From positions 186,001 through 250,000 of the forward strand of contig NZ_LR217730.1 of NCBI RefSeq assembly GCF_900698985.1: DNA of 64,000 bases, in the 5' to 3' direction. The translations under genes and the position numbers were made by a program. The DNA comes from Erwinia_E haradaeae_B (GTDB lineage Bacteria > Pseudomonadota > Gammaproteobacteria > Enterobacterales > Enterobacteriaceae). Positions 18,411 through 29,023 of the stretch are shown here, one piece after another; within the stretch, counting starts at the first letter, position 1, and each line of letters begins with the position of its first letter. Under the pieces are notes generated by a model. It was not told the origin of the DNA. It saw nothing but the letters and a program-made list of their open reading frames with translations, and did no database searches.

Positions 18411-20302
18411 ATGAGCTATCAAGTGTTGGCACGAAAATGGCGCCCACAAGTATTTACTGATGTTGTTGGTCAAGAGCATGTATTAATTGTATTAAAAAAT
18501 TCATTATCTCTGGAGCGCATACATCATGCTTATTTATTTTCAGGTGCGAGTGGTATTGGTAAGACCACGATTGCTCGGTTATTAGCTAAGAGTTTAAATT
18601 GTGAGTCTGGTATTACATCTAATCCTTGTAGAGTATGTGAGCAGTGCCGTGATATTGCTGAAGGTTTTTGTTTAGATCTTATTGAAATCGACGCTGCTTC
18701 ACGTACAAAGGTCGAAGATATTAGAGATCTGTTAGAAAATGTTCAGTATACTCCATCCCGGAGTCGCTTTAAGATTTATTTAATTGATGAAGTGCACATG
18801 CTGTCGCGTCATAGTTTTAATGCTTTATTGAAAACTCTAGAAGAACCACCATCACATGTAAAGTTTATCTTAGCTACAACAGATCCGCAAAAATTACCAC
18901 TAACCATATTATCACGTTGTTTACACTTGCATTTAACAGTATTAAATTCAGATCAGATTTGCATGCAATTAAAGCATGTATTGCAAACTGAAAATATTTA
19001 TGCAGAGCCTGGAGCAATAAAAATGCTAGCGCAAGCGGCGCATGGTAGTATGCGTAACTCACTAAGTCTAGCTGATCAGGCTATTGTTATGGGTAAGGGG
19101 TCGGTTACTATTGATTCTGTTAGTAATATGCTTAGCATATTAGATGATCAATACGCAATGTCTCTTATTGAGCGTATGGTCCATTCTGATGGTGTAGAAG
19201 TAATGGAGCTGTTAGAGAAAGTGGCCATGTATGGTGGTGATTGGGATGGTTTATTAATAGTAATGCTTGGGTTTTTGCATCGTATTGCAATTATACAACT
19301 CTTGCCTGATGCGATTAGCAAAGATCGCACAACTATTGATTATCGATTGCAGGCATTAGCGAGAACACTACCTCCAACTGATTTGCAATTATATTATCAG
19401 ATTCTTTTAGTAGGGCGCAAAGAGTTAAAATTTGCACCTAATCAACGCATGGGGGTGGAAATGACTTTATTGCGCGCATTGGCGTTCCAACCAGAAGACT
19501 TTAAAGAAGAAGAAAGAACGCATAATCTGGTTGTGCAGGATCGGTCATCCTCTGAACGGCCTATTGAAAAACTTGTTCATGCGTCGGTTGATTTAGAAAA
19601 AAAAAATATAAAAAAAACAGTCTTTAAAGACTTTCAGGGCAATAATAATAATTTATATAGTAGTAAAAACTCTATCAGTCATCAGCAAAGCATGCAGGTC
19701 CCTAAGAATCACAACTTATTGATAAAAAGTGCTCCGTTAGTAAATATAGAGAGAGATTCAAAGAGAAAAGACTGTAAATATATCACTAAGTCTCACCAAG
19801 AGACTGTACCTATAGCTGATTTAAAAAAAAAACACTATTACCTCCATCGCATGATTTTACAAACGATATAGATCAGTATATGAGTAATCCAGAGTGTGAG
19901 ATAAAAATAATCAAAGAATCATGGAATCGGGATTCTTGGTCATTTGATTTAGATAAATTAAATATATCAAAGGCAGGCTATCAACTAGCTTTACATTCTT
20001 GGAGGGAGTTTACTAAGAAAGGATTGTGTTTGCATATTCGTTCTATCTATAGTTATTTAAATACACCCGAAGCATACCAAGAATTATATAATAGTTTTAT
20101 AAAGGTTAAGACAGAGCCTTTACAGTTAATAATTTTAGAAGATGATGATGATTCTGTGTTAACCCCTTTAGAGTGGCGACATAAAATTTATCAAGAAAAA
20201 ATAGTAGCAGCACGAAAATCTGTTTTGAGTGATAGCAATATTCAAATTTTTTGCCATATTTTTGATGCTGTAGTACAAGATAAAAGTATTTATCCTATTT
20301 GA
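18411..20302 (+). CDS. dnaX: DNA polymerase III tau/gamma, frame broken at A10
   Basis: Clamp-loader ATPase. Tau also links the polymerase cores and DnaB. Frame 1 (18411-19871, 486 residues) has Walker A GASGIGKT (45-52), zinc Cys64/73/76/79, Walker B LIDEVH and domain III, all close to E. coli. It stops with TAG at 19869 soon after a run of ten A (19823-19832). The -1 frame is open from that run to TGA at 20302 and encodes the tau C-terminus, ending ARKSVLSDSNIQ...SIYPI as in E. coli. Joining the frames gives about 630 residues (E. coli tau 643). Two further A runs (19597-19606, ten; 19610-19617, eight) lie upstream. Transcriptional or ribosomal slippage could make tau, with the unslipped product gamma-like. 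A sequencing error or real decay remains possible. Start ATG 18411 follows AAGG. Confidence 0.93.
19823..19832 (+). promoter_or_regulatory. A10 slippage site in dnaX
   Basis: Ten A in the context TTA AAA AAA AAA CAC. It contains the A-AAA-AAA heptamer that allows -1 ribosomal slippage, and a run long enough for RNA polymerase slippage. Adding one A to the mRNA, or a -1 ribosomal shift, joins the two dnaX frames. In E. coli dnaX the site is A-AAA-AAG; in Thermus a run of A acts by transcriptional slippage. Confidence 0.6.
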
Positions 20303-21234
20303 TTATAAACTAAATTAGTATATTTGATGATTTTTACGATTACTAATTAATAATGATATTTTTATAAAAAAATTAAAATTTTCACCATTAGAATACAAAA
20401 AAGAATATAATTAAAAAACTAAATTTTTATAGAAAAGCTATAAAAGAACAGTTATTATAGATAAAAATAGTAAAGTTAAAGAACTACTTTAGTGAGAGTG
20501 TATATCTAAATTACGTAAAAACTAACAGTGAGTTTTATCTAATAATTTTTACATTATATTCATTATAAATCCAGTTTTTAAGGTTGATATTTGTTTAATT
20601 ATTACTTGATCAGTAGTTATTTTTGAGGATTATATTAAGAATATTGAGCAGGTTTATCTCTAGAAAAAATATAAATCAATCGTCAATAGATAGTTGAAGT
20701 TTTTTTGTGTTCCGTGATAGTAATTCATACTAAAAAGCGCTCTCATTTAACCTAATATTGTAGATGTGGATGGTCACTTAATTACAGAAAGTACGGTTTT
20801 AACGATATGAATCGATATAGGGAATATGTTTAGTTTTATTTGATATAATATAAAAGGGTAAAATAATTTTCAAGTGATATGCGATTTACAGAATTTCTAA
20901 AAAAAAGTAATTTTTTAGGAGGTTTTTTTGAATAATATGTAGTAAAAACTCTCTTAAATAAAATATTATAATTTATATACTAGTATGTTACTATGTCAAT
21001 GTGTTATTCTATAATAGAATTACTAATATAATTTATTTCGATATCATGTAGATTTGGTATTGGCATATATAGTTTAGTGAGTGATTTTTTAGATTATTAT
21101 AGTAGTAGCCTTTTATATTTTAAAGCGTCTAAAAGTTTTTTATTTATTTTTATGACAAGTACGCACTATATATGCAGTGCGTACTTGTGTTTTGTAAAAT
21201 GCTTTTATATGAGAGTTATTATGTCTATTGGTCT
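20303..21234. other. dnaX-htpG spacer, ybaB and recR lost
   Basis: 932 bases. E. coli has ybaB and recR between dnaX and htpG; neither is visible. An orphan AGGAGG at 20917-20922 has no real ORF after it (TTG AAT AAT ATG TAG) and may be a gene fossil. A perfect 13-bp hairpin (21155-21188) lies next to the htpG 3' end. Confidence 0.6.
21155..21188 (-). terminator. Perfect 13-bp hairpin at htpG 3' end
   Basis: ACAAGTACGCACT (21155-21167) and AGTGCGTACTTGT (21176-21188) around an 8-base loop, 46 bases beyond the htpG stop. On the htpG strand no T run follows, so it may be a 3' stabilising or processing hairpin rather than a standard rho-independent terminator. Confidence 0.5.
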
Positions 21235-23136
21235 CTATTTATTTACAATAATCGTATTTTCTATTGATTCACTAGATTTCAAAAGCATACGATTAATTCT
21301 CTGGATAAACTGATTGGGATCTTCTAGTGTACCCGTTGCAGCAAATAGGGCTTGTGCCAAAAATAATTCAATCCACTCTACAAAATTTGCTTCATTTTTC
21401 GTCTCAGCGGCCCGCTTTACTAATTCATGCTCAGGGTTCATCTCAAATAGATATTTTACCGTTGGGGTTTCTTGACCTGTAGAGGAAAGTAGCTTTGCCA
21501 TCTGAGTAGATATATCATTGACGTCTGTTGTTACAATTGCTGGTGTATCAAATAGGCGATGTGTTAGGCTAACGCCTTTAACGCGATCACCAAGTAAGTT
21601 TTTGACCCGAGTAATAAACGGTTCTAACGATTGCTCGGTTTGTTTTTGCACTTCACTTGTTACATCGGCTAGCTTGTTTAATTCAGCGTCAGCCGTGCTG
21701 ACTGATTGGAATTTCTTCCCTTCAAATTCAGTAAGATGATTCATCATCCACTCATCAATGCGGTCAAAAAGTAGAAGAACTTCAATGGATTTTTTATGGA
21801 ACATCTCAAGATAAGGGCTATTTTTTGCTGCAAGATAACTATCGGCGGCAATAAAATAAATTTTTTCCTGCTCTTTTTTCATTCGAGTAACATAATCATC
21901 TAATGATACAGTTTGCACTGAACTTGGATAGGAAGTGGAAGAAAAACGTAGTAGTTTAGAAATGTTTACTGCATTACTTCTGTCTTCTGCTGGCCCTTCT
22001 TTAAGAACTCGTCCAAATTGTTGCCAAAATGTTTGATATTTTTCTTTATGATTTTTTGCCATAGCACCTAGCATTTGTAGAGAGCGTTTAATTAGGGCTA
22101 AACGTAAAGTCTGCGTAATATGATTGCTTTGTAAGATTTCGCGCGAAATATTTAATGGTAGATCATTAGAATCAATTATCCCTTTTATAAAACGTAAGTA
22201 GTTTGGCATAAACTGTTCGGCATCATCCATAATAAATACACGCTGTACGTATAGTTTTAGGCCATGCTTATGATCACGATTCCACATATCCCATGGAGCT
22301 TGAGTTGGTACATATAAAAGGCTAGTGTATTCTTGTTTTCCTTCTACTCTATTATGACTCCAGATTAAAGGGTCACTATTGTCATGAGATAAATTTTTAT
22401 AAAATTCTTTATATTCTTCCTCTGTGATATCAGACTTATTTCGTGTCCATAATGCTTGAGCTTTATTAATCTTTTCCCAGACGACAGCATCGTCATCTTC
22501 ATGACTTGTTTGAATTTCTACTGGTAAGGAAATATGCTCGGAATATTTATTAATAATGCCGCGAAGATGCCATACATCTAAAAATATATCTTCTTTTTCA
22601 CGTAGATGAAGGATGATTTCAGTGCCTCGGTCAATTTTTTCAATATTAGAAATAGTATAATCACCTTCTCCAGAAGATTCCCATAATACCCCCATATTTT
22701 CGGGAGACTCTTCAGAGCGGGTGCGTACTGATACTTTATCTGCTACAATAAATGCAGAATAAAAACCAACACCAAACTGACCAATTAACTGATTATTTTT
22801 GGTGTTATCTGATCCAAGTGATGCTATAAATGATTTGGTACCTGATTTTGCAATAGTACCTAAATTTTCAACAACTTCCTCTCGTTTCATACCAATACCG
22901 TTATCACTAATTATAAGAACTCGTTTGTCCTTATTAATTTCTATTCTTACGCGAAGATTACTACAATTCAGATCTGGGTTGGATAATGCCTTAAAGCGCA
23001 ATTTTTCAGCAGCATCAGAAGCATTAGATATTAATTCACGTAAAAAAATTTCTTTATTTGAATACATGGAATGTATCATTAATTTTAATAATTGTTTGAC
23101 TTCTGACTGGAAGTTGAGAGTTTCTTGTTCGTGCAT
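21235..23136 (-). CDS. htpG: Chaperone HtpG (Hsp90)
   Basis: ATP-driven cytosolic Hsp90 chaperone. 633 residues from ATG 23136 (E. coli 624). The GHKL ATPase domain has ELISNASDAAEKLRF, SDNGIGMKREEV, GTIAKSGTKSF and GQFGVGFYSAFIVAD. The middle domain (WEKINKAQALWTRNK, LYVQRVFIMDDAEQFMPNYLRF) and C-terminal dimerisation domain are complete. ATG 23136 is preferred over GTG 23148, which lies inside the AAGGTGGAAAG ribosome binding site. The C-terminus carries about 13 extra residues (ending ENTIIVNK), suggesting the original stop was lost. It runs opposite to dnaX, unlike in E. coli, so an inversion has occurred. Confidence 0.97.
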   Translation of the reverse strand: MHEQETLNFQSEVKQLLKLMIHSMYSNKEIFLRELISNASDAAEKLRFKALSNPDLNCSNLRVRIEINKDKRVLIISDNGIGMKREEVVENLGTIAKSGTKSFIASLGSDNTKNNQLIGQFGVGFYSAFIVADKVSVRTRSEESPENMGVLWESSGEGDYTISNIEKIDRGTEIILHLREKEDIFLDVWHLRGIINKYSEHISLPVEIQTSHEDDDAVVWEKINKAQALWTRNKSDITEEEYKEFYKNLSHDNSDPLIWSHNRVEGKQEYTSLLYVPTQAPWDMWNRDHKHGLKLYVQRVFIMDDAEQFMPNYLRFIKGIIDSNDLPLNISREILQSNHITQTLRLALIKRSLQMLGAMAKNHKEKYQTFWQQFGRVLKEGPAEDRSNAVNISKLLRFSSTSYPSSVQTVSLDDYVTRMKKEQEKIYFIAADSYLAAKNSPYLEMFHKKSIEVLLLFDRIDEWMMNHLTEFEGKKFQSVSTADAELNKLADVTSEVQKQTEQSLEPFITRVKNLLGDRVKGVSLTHRLFDTPAIVTTDVNDISTQMAKLLSSTGQETPTVKYLFEMNPEHELVKRAAETKNEANFVEWIELFLAQALFAATGTLEDPNQFIQRINRMLLKSSESIENTIIVNK

Positions 23137-24102
23137 AATTCTTTCCACCTTATAGCAGTGATAATTTCTTTCGAGTATTATTTTTTTAATTACAACACTT
23201 ATTAGATGCTCTAAAGCTATCTTTCAAGATAATAAAAAGTTAATAGTATTTTTATTAGAAAGGAACTTGACTCTAAATATTTTAGAAGACATATAAAGAA
23301 TCGCATTATTAAGTGATTGAGTTTTAAGTGCTCCTTTCTAGTTTTATTATTTATTTTTAATTTATCATTAACATGAATTTTTTCATTATATTAATTCATA
23401 GTAATATGGAAAAATAATAATTTTTTTAATCTTTGAATTGAGTATATTTCTGTTGTTAAGTGACCTCAAGCATGCACAAACAAATTACTATTATGAATAT
23501 ATTAATTTATCGTATAATTTAAACATAATAAAACATATCAAATCAATAATGATTATTAAACTATAAAGTTATTGAGTATCATAGATTATGTATTATATTA
23601 TACATATTTTCTATTTTATAATATATTATTATTTACTTTAAGAGTGAGCGTGATGAATTTATTTTTTTTGGATGCAATATATTTAAAATTAATATGAGAT
23701 TATTTACCTTATTTATTTTTCAGTAACTGATATTATAGATATTGTTTTATAAATTCAGTGACTATATTTAATCTGAGTTTATGGTATATTTAGTATGACT
23801 TTAATTTTAACAATGTCTGCAGATAATGTTATAGAAATTTTTAGTAATTTTGGTTTTATCATTATAATATTTGATAGATAGATATAAATAATAAGATTAA
23901 AATACTTGCAATATAATAATGATAAAAAATTTTTCTTAACAAATATTGCTAGTAGATTATAAATATTGAATGTGCTAACTGTTTACGATTGTGCTTCTTT
24001 GCTGCAATCATCAATATTAATCAACACAATACTGTGCTGTGTCATTTTATTTATTTCAGAAAGGAATATATTATATTTTTATAAGATTTTTTCTGTTATT
24101 TT
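23137..24102. other. htpG-tdk spacer
   Basis: 966 bases of AT-rich DNA with no recognisable gene or strong hairpin. The htpG promoter should lie just above 23136. Confidence 0.6.
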
Positions 24103-24708
24103 TTATGTTTTTTTTAAAACTTTTGTTGATGAAATGTCTAACGCCTCAAAGTAATGTTTGCGGCATACAGAAATATATTTTTCATTTCCTCCTATTTGTA
24201 TTTGATTTCCTAGAATAACAGGTTTTCCAACAGAATCAATACGTAAGACCATTCCCGCCTTTCTTCCGCAGTGACACACTGTTTTTAATTCAATCAACTT
24301 ATCTGACCATGCCAATAAATATTGACTACCAGAAAATAACTCGCCACGGAAATCGGTACGTAGGCCATAACAGAGTACCGGGATCTCTAATTTATCTACA
24401 ACCTCAGACAAGTCTTTAACCTGTCTGCGTGTTAAGAATTGACTTTCATCAACTAAAACACAGTGTACTGTTTTATGATCTTTTTCTATTTGAATTTCTT
24501 GGAAGAACTTCGTTTTAATATGAAATAATATAGCAGAAGATGAAATGCCAATGCGTGAGTTTACTTTGGCGACATGAAAACGGTTATCAATTTTTGCAGT
24601 ATAGATTAAGGTTCTCATTCCTCTTTCATTATAATTATAAGAGGATTGCAACAATGCTGTTGATTTTCCAGCATTCATTGCTGAGTAATAAAAATAGAGT
24701 TGTGCCAT
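24103..24708 (-). CDS. tdk: Thymidine kinase
   Basis: Type II thymidine kinase of the salvage pathway: thymidine plus ATP gives dTMP. 201 residues from ATG 24708 (E. coli 205). The P-loop is SAMNAGKST (9-17), the catalytic Glu88 is in VDESQF, and the four zinc ligands Cys145, Cys147, Cys182 and His185 are all present (CHCGRK, VCRKH). The start is MAQLYFYYS with AGGAG upstream; the longer reading with 26 extra residues is not supported. Divergent from hns, as in E. coli, which supports ancestral synteny. With NrdAB and GuaBA it points to active DNA-precursor supply. Confidence 0.97.
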   Translation of the reverse strand: MAQLYFYYSAMNAGKSTALLQSSYNYNERGMRTLIYTAKIDNRFHVAKVNSRIGISSSAILFHIKTKFFQEIQIEKDHKTVHCVLVDESQFLTRRQVKDLSEVVDKLEIPVLCYGLRTDFRGELFSGSQYLLAWSDKLIELKTVCHCGRKAGMVLRIDSVGKPVILGNQIQIGGNEKYISVCRKHYFEALDISSTKVLKKT

Positions 24709-26619
24709 CCGCTTTTCTCCTAGGTATAATAATCTCCTAGTGATAATAAAGATTATTGAGTGGAATAGCATCATTAAAGTTTTCATATATACATTTTTGA
24801 TTAAAATTAAAATTTATAGTGCATGAGAATTTATTAAAATAAGATAAAAATTTCATATGCTTGTCTTAATATCTTCCAGTGTGATTATATTAAGACATAA
24901 AATGTTATCTTACCCATATAAAAAATTTAATTTATAATTATCATAATTTTTTTATACATAAATGTATTTTACACTAAAGATTTTCAGAAATTTATAACTC
25001 TTGAAGAGCATGATATGTTAATAATTTTAAATTAAATACAGTTTATTTAACTAACTGTATAGATAAATTATAGGCTTTGAAAAACTTAAATAGTTATACT
25101 ATATTAAGAATAATTATTCAGGCAGCAATTTAATCACAACATTACAAAAAAAATAAAATTTTATTTTAGTTTTAACAGTTTACCGTATTTAACGATTATA
25201 AAATAAAATTTATACATAGCTATTTAATAAATTCCGCTAAATTTTTTTAAATCTCGATTTAGCAGTGAAGATATGATGAGATGAATATATAATTATTAAC
25301 TTGTATCTGTAGTTTGAGCTAGTGTATATGTATATTACTTTTATTTTAAATTTTAATTAAAGTTTACATTAGTTTCATGGTATAGATTAAAAATCTAGAT
25401 AACTTTTACAAATAAACTTTTAAAATACATATTAATATTTTCAGTATTTTTTAAAAAAATCTTTAGATGTTAAACTTAGCATCTAAATCTTATTCGTAAA
25501 ACGATATCAAAAATTCATGAGTTAATAAATTTTCTAGTATCAATGTGTGCATATTATATTTGGTAGTATGTATCTATAACCTTGAATAAATTAAAGATAA
25601 TGAAAGTTATGAGAATACCTTGTAGTGTATATTGCTTATGTATATATGTTCATAGGGCGTTGAGTCTATATTAGTTAAGCGAATTATAAAGTGTACTGAT
25701 TTTATTATAATTAATCTGATTATACTGATGATGCTGATTATTATTGAATTCTATTTTCTTGAGAGAGTATTAGTTTAATGGTATTCATACTATTTAATAT
25801 AAAGTGATTATTAATAGTATATCAGGCGTGAGTTATTGCTTTTAGTTTTTATATTTTGCATTTTTGAAGAATATAATATATAAATTATTTATCATTTAAT
25901 ATATTGGTGAGTAGTTATTATAGGCCTACTCATATAATTTGCGGATGAATATTTTGTATATATTACATTATGCATAGTCTAAAAGATGCGGAGTAATATA
26001 CTTATTAAGTGGGTTTTGAAGAGAATTTTCAGATATATTTTTAAAATAGCTCTATTGCTATAGTATTATTATTTATGTGAAGTGAATAACATAAAATAAA
26101 AAATCTTAAGAGCGATCTCAAAAGAAAATCATTGTATAGAGAAAAATTAAATAGTTTTTCTTGTAAATATTTTCTCATTATTATTTTAATAAACCATATT
26201 AATTTAATTATCAATACATCATTTAAGATAGAATTAAGATATAGGTATTTTTTATAATCAACTAGTATTTTACCATTTGATACTTACGTATAGGATATCT
26301 ACTGCAGCACTAATATTATAATAGGTGTAGTTCAGATAGTCATGTAGATTGTGATATTTTGAGATTGCAAATTATCAATAAAACATCTGATATAAATTCT
26401 TTTTATTTTTAAAACTAGATTTTATAAACTAGGTCGAAGTATTTTTGTCTATAGAAAAATAATATATTTATTGTCTATCTATTTAGAATATTTGATCTTT
26501 CATTAACTTTTTAGATTTAAATATATTTAAGAAATTAACTATTGCAGTTCTTGATAAGCATCATTATTATTATGTTATGCAGTATTAGCCTAATAAATAT
26601 AATTTAGAGAATTCAAACT
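24709..26619. other. tdk-hns divergent spacer, 1.9 kb
   Basis: Several times longer than I recall for E. coli. It must hold the tdk and hns promoters. Very AT-rich with no gene recognised. Such DNA is a likely H-NS target in itself. Confidence 0.6.
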
Positions 26620-27027
26620 ATGAATGCGGCCCTTAAAATTCTGAATAATATTCGCACGTTACGTGCACAAGCAAGAGAATGTAATGTAGATCTTCTAGAA
26701 GAGATGCTAATTAAATTTGAGACTGTAGTAAATGAGCGCCGTACAGAAGAAAAACAGGCGCAAGAAGAAGTAGAAGCACGGTTTCGTAAACTTCAGAAGT
26801 ACCGTGATATGCTTATAACTGACGGTATTGATCCTAATGAATTATTAATAGCGTCTATTAAAATAAAATCAACAGCTCAATCCAAACGTTTAGCGCGTCC
26901 TGCAAAATATGTTTATATCAATAAGAATGGAGAAAATAAAACATGGACTGGGCAAGGGAGAACTCCAGCAGTTATTAGAATGGCTATAGATGGACAAAAT
27001 AAAAAATTAGAAGATTTTTTACTTTAA
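26620..27027 (+). CDS. hns: Nucleoid protein H-NS
   Basis: Nucleoid protein that prefers curved AT-rich DNA and silences genes by forming filaments. 135 residues against 137 in E. coli. The N-terminal coiled-coil oligomerisation region (about 1-80) starts MNAALKILNNIRTLRAQAREC. The C-terminal DNA-binding domain has the TWTGQGRTPAVI motif with Gln112-Gly113-Arg114 as in E. coli, and ends EDFLL without the last two residues of E. coli. The match at both ends supports H-NS rather than StpA. Adjacent to divergent tdk as in E. coli. A strong terminator follows at 27287. Keeping an AT-seeking silencer in so AT-rich a genome is notable. Confidence 0.96.
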   Translation: MNAALKILNNIRTLRAQARECNVDLLEEMLIKFETVVNERRTEEKQAQEEVEARFRKLQKYRDMLITDGIDPNELLIASIKIKSTAQSKRLARPAKYVYINKNGENKTWTGQGRTPAVIRMAIDGQNKKLEDFLL

Positions 27028-27266
27028 GTGTACTGAATGAAAGTTATAATAAGTAACAGTTTTGAAATTTTTAGAGAGTTTTTTTAAAATTAAATGCGAT
27101 TAATAGTCACTATTATGTATAATAATACAAGTCAATTGATTATAAAAGTCTTTATAAAATAATGATGTAATAATTTTATTTTTATATTTAAGAAGTAAAA
27201 AAGATGTTTTTTTTATCTGTTAGGTGACTTATTTTATGAGTCATTTGTATAGTTTATTTATAATTC

Positions 27267-27304
27267 GTAGCTAGATTAGAATCTTGGTAGCTAGATGAGA
27301 ATCT
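27267..27304. repeat. Tandem duplication of terminator arm
   Basis: Two 18-base copies, 27267-27284 and 27287-27304, identical at 17 positions (both begin GTAGCTAGAT). The second copy supplies the 5' arm of the hns terminator. Confidence 0.8.
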
Positions 27305-27320
27305 AGCTGCATCTTTTTTC
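27287..27320 (+). terminator. Rho-independent terminator of hns
   Basis: GTAGCTAGAT (27287-27296) and ATCTAGCTGC (27301-27310) form a 10-bp stem with one G-U pair around a GAGA tetraloop, followed by ATCTTTTTTC. About 260 bases after the hns stop. The best plus-strand terminator in the window. Confidence 0.8.
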
Positions 27321-27441
27321 TAATAGTATATTATAATGATAGATTATATACGTGGTTCATTATAGAAGCATTTTGATCAACAAATGCAAAATTATTTTTA
27401 GTATCGCATGGTTATAGCTACAAGCATTGCATGATCGAACA

Positions 27442-27460
27442 TTATCACTAATAGTGATAA
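27442..27460. repeat. Perfect 8-bp hairpin
   Basis: TTATCACT and AGTGATAA around AAT. No T run on either strand. It could be a protein-binding palindrome; no function known. Confidence 0.3.
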
Positions 27461-28689
27461 AAATATATTATAATAATAAATTCAGTAGTAAGTTTATTTT
27501 TTGCCATTTTTTAAATGATTTTTATTTTAATAAGAGAATCTGTAGTTAATATTCCATTGTTCTGTATTGTATAGTGCTTATTAGATAAGATTTAATTAGA
27601 AGTTATAGAATTTTAAGGTATCATTATTAAACATCATGAGTATATGAATAAACTTTTTAGTTTATTTCTGAATAGATGTTATATTTTTATATCGTATCAC
27701 GTTTATGATTACAGAAGATCTCGTAAATATAACGAAAGAAATATATACATATATAAGCATTAGATATAATAATAATTATACCCTATATATAAAAATATAT
27801 TTTGTTTTAAATAGAAGTTATTAGCATTCTAGGTATTTAAAATTCCTCAAGAGATTTATCAGATATTCAGAAATGATATAGTGATCTTAGTAAGATGCCA
27901 CTTTATTTTTTAAATTAACATTTTCTTGTATTCGTGTGTAGATTTGAATCCCTTAATTCGCTTTATCCTCGATCTGTAATGATACTATACAGAATATACA
28001 TCCCATCCATATGCAATATAAGTATTCAATACTATTGATCGATCAGTATCAGTTTGTACTAGAAATACAATTTCATGTAATAATATCAATTTCAAGATTA
28101 TAGATTTAATTTAAAGGAGTGACATAAGTATTAACCTAATCTGAGTATTTCGGTATTGCCCTTTATGAGGGATGCACTAGGTGTTAGTAACATATAAAAT
28201 ATTATACCTACATACAAAATTATGTAGAAATAATATAAATTATATGGAAATTATATATAATAAAATCTCATGAACATATATAACATTTAAGGTAAACATA
28301 ATGTTTTTTTATGTGATTGTTTATATGTTTTATTTAAAGATTGTTTTAGATGTTCAAAAGACCGCTTCAGCTACAGTGTTTTGATCATGTTTATCACTTA
28401 TCAGAAGATTAGAGATAGTATACTAACAAAATAGGTTAAGGTTTACTGTATACAGTTATAGATCGGCATAATAATCTTACAAACTAAAATATAATACCTT
28501 ATTATAGGTAAATTAAAGTGATTTTTATCGGTTATTTGGAAATTTTATATTATAAATATACAAATGACTGAAATATTAAAGTGTCAATGTATTATTTTAT
28601 GTAGAAACGTGCTGTCCTAAGAAATTACAAGATATGTAGATTAATATAGAATCAATATTAAATATGAACGATTAACATTGGTTAGAAAA

Positions 28690-28925
28690 TTGAATGGCTG
28701 CCTTACACTGAGAACAGTATGATAAGGTACGATGAGTCCTTAAGGAAATATGAATTTACTGATGAATTCAGAGATTACAGGTAGATTATACAAAAATTAC
28801 AGATAGATGATGTATTTAAGATTGGTTAAGCTATTCGAGCGTTTGTGTCTAAGGCTCACTTCTCTATGTATCATACTAATAGGTCACTGAATATTATTAA
28901 TCCCTCCGCTGGCGACATCCATCAG
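28690..28925 (+). promoter_or_regulatory. Probable rne 5' leader
   Basis: A block upstream of rne that is visibly less AT-rich than the rest of the spacer (for example CTCCGCTGGCGACATCC near 28904). E. coli rne has a leader of about 360 bases whose hairpins let RNase E cleave its own mRNA. The position fits. I did not align or fold it, so this is inferred from position and composition. Confidence 0.4.
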
Positions 28926-29023
28926 ATTAATAGTTAAATAAAACTGGGTTATCTGTATCCTTATTTAAAGTAAGATTCTATTTGTCGCTGTATTAATCAT
29001 GTAATAATAATGAGTAAGTTATG

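Larger units (their letters stand above)
27028..29020. other. hns-rne spacer, 2 kb, with rne leader
   Basis: It contains the hns terminator (27287-27320), an 8-bp hairpin (27442-27460), an orphan AAGGAG (28114-28119) in a less AT-rich patch (to about 28190), and a less AT-rich block at about 28690-28925 that fits the long rne 5' leader known in E. coli. No protein gene recognised. Confidence 0.6.

Noticed and set aside
21077..21313. 78-codon open frame overlapping the htpG 3' end
   Set aside because: It runs through the 13-bp hairpin and into the antisense of htpG; no recognisable protein.
23966..24154. 62-codon plus-strand frame overlapping the tdk end
   Set aside because: Phe/Ile-rich random product without a ribosome binding site.
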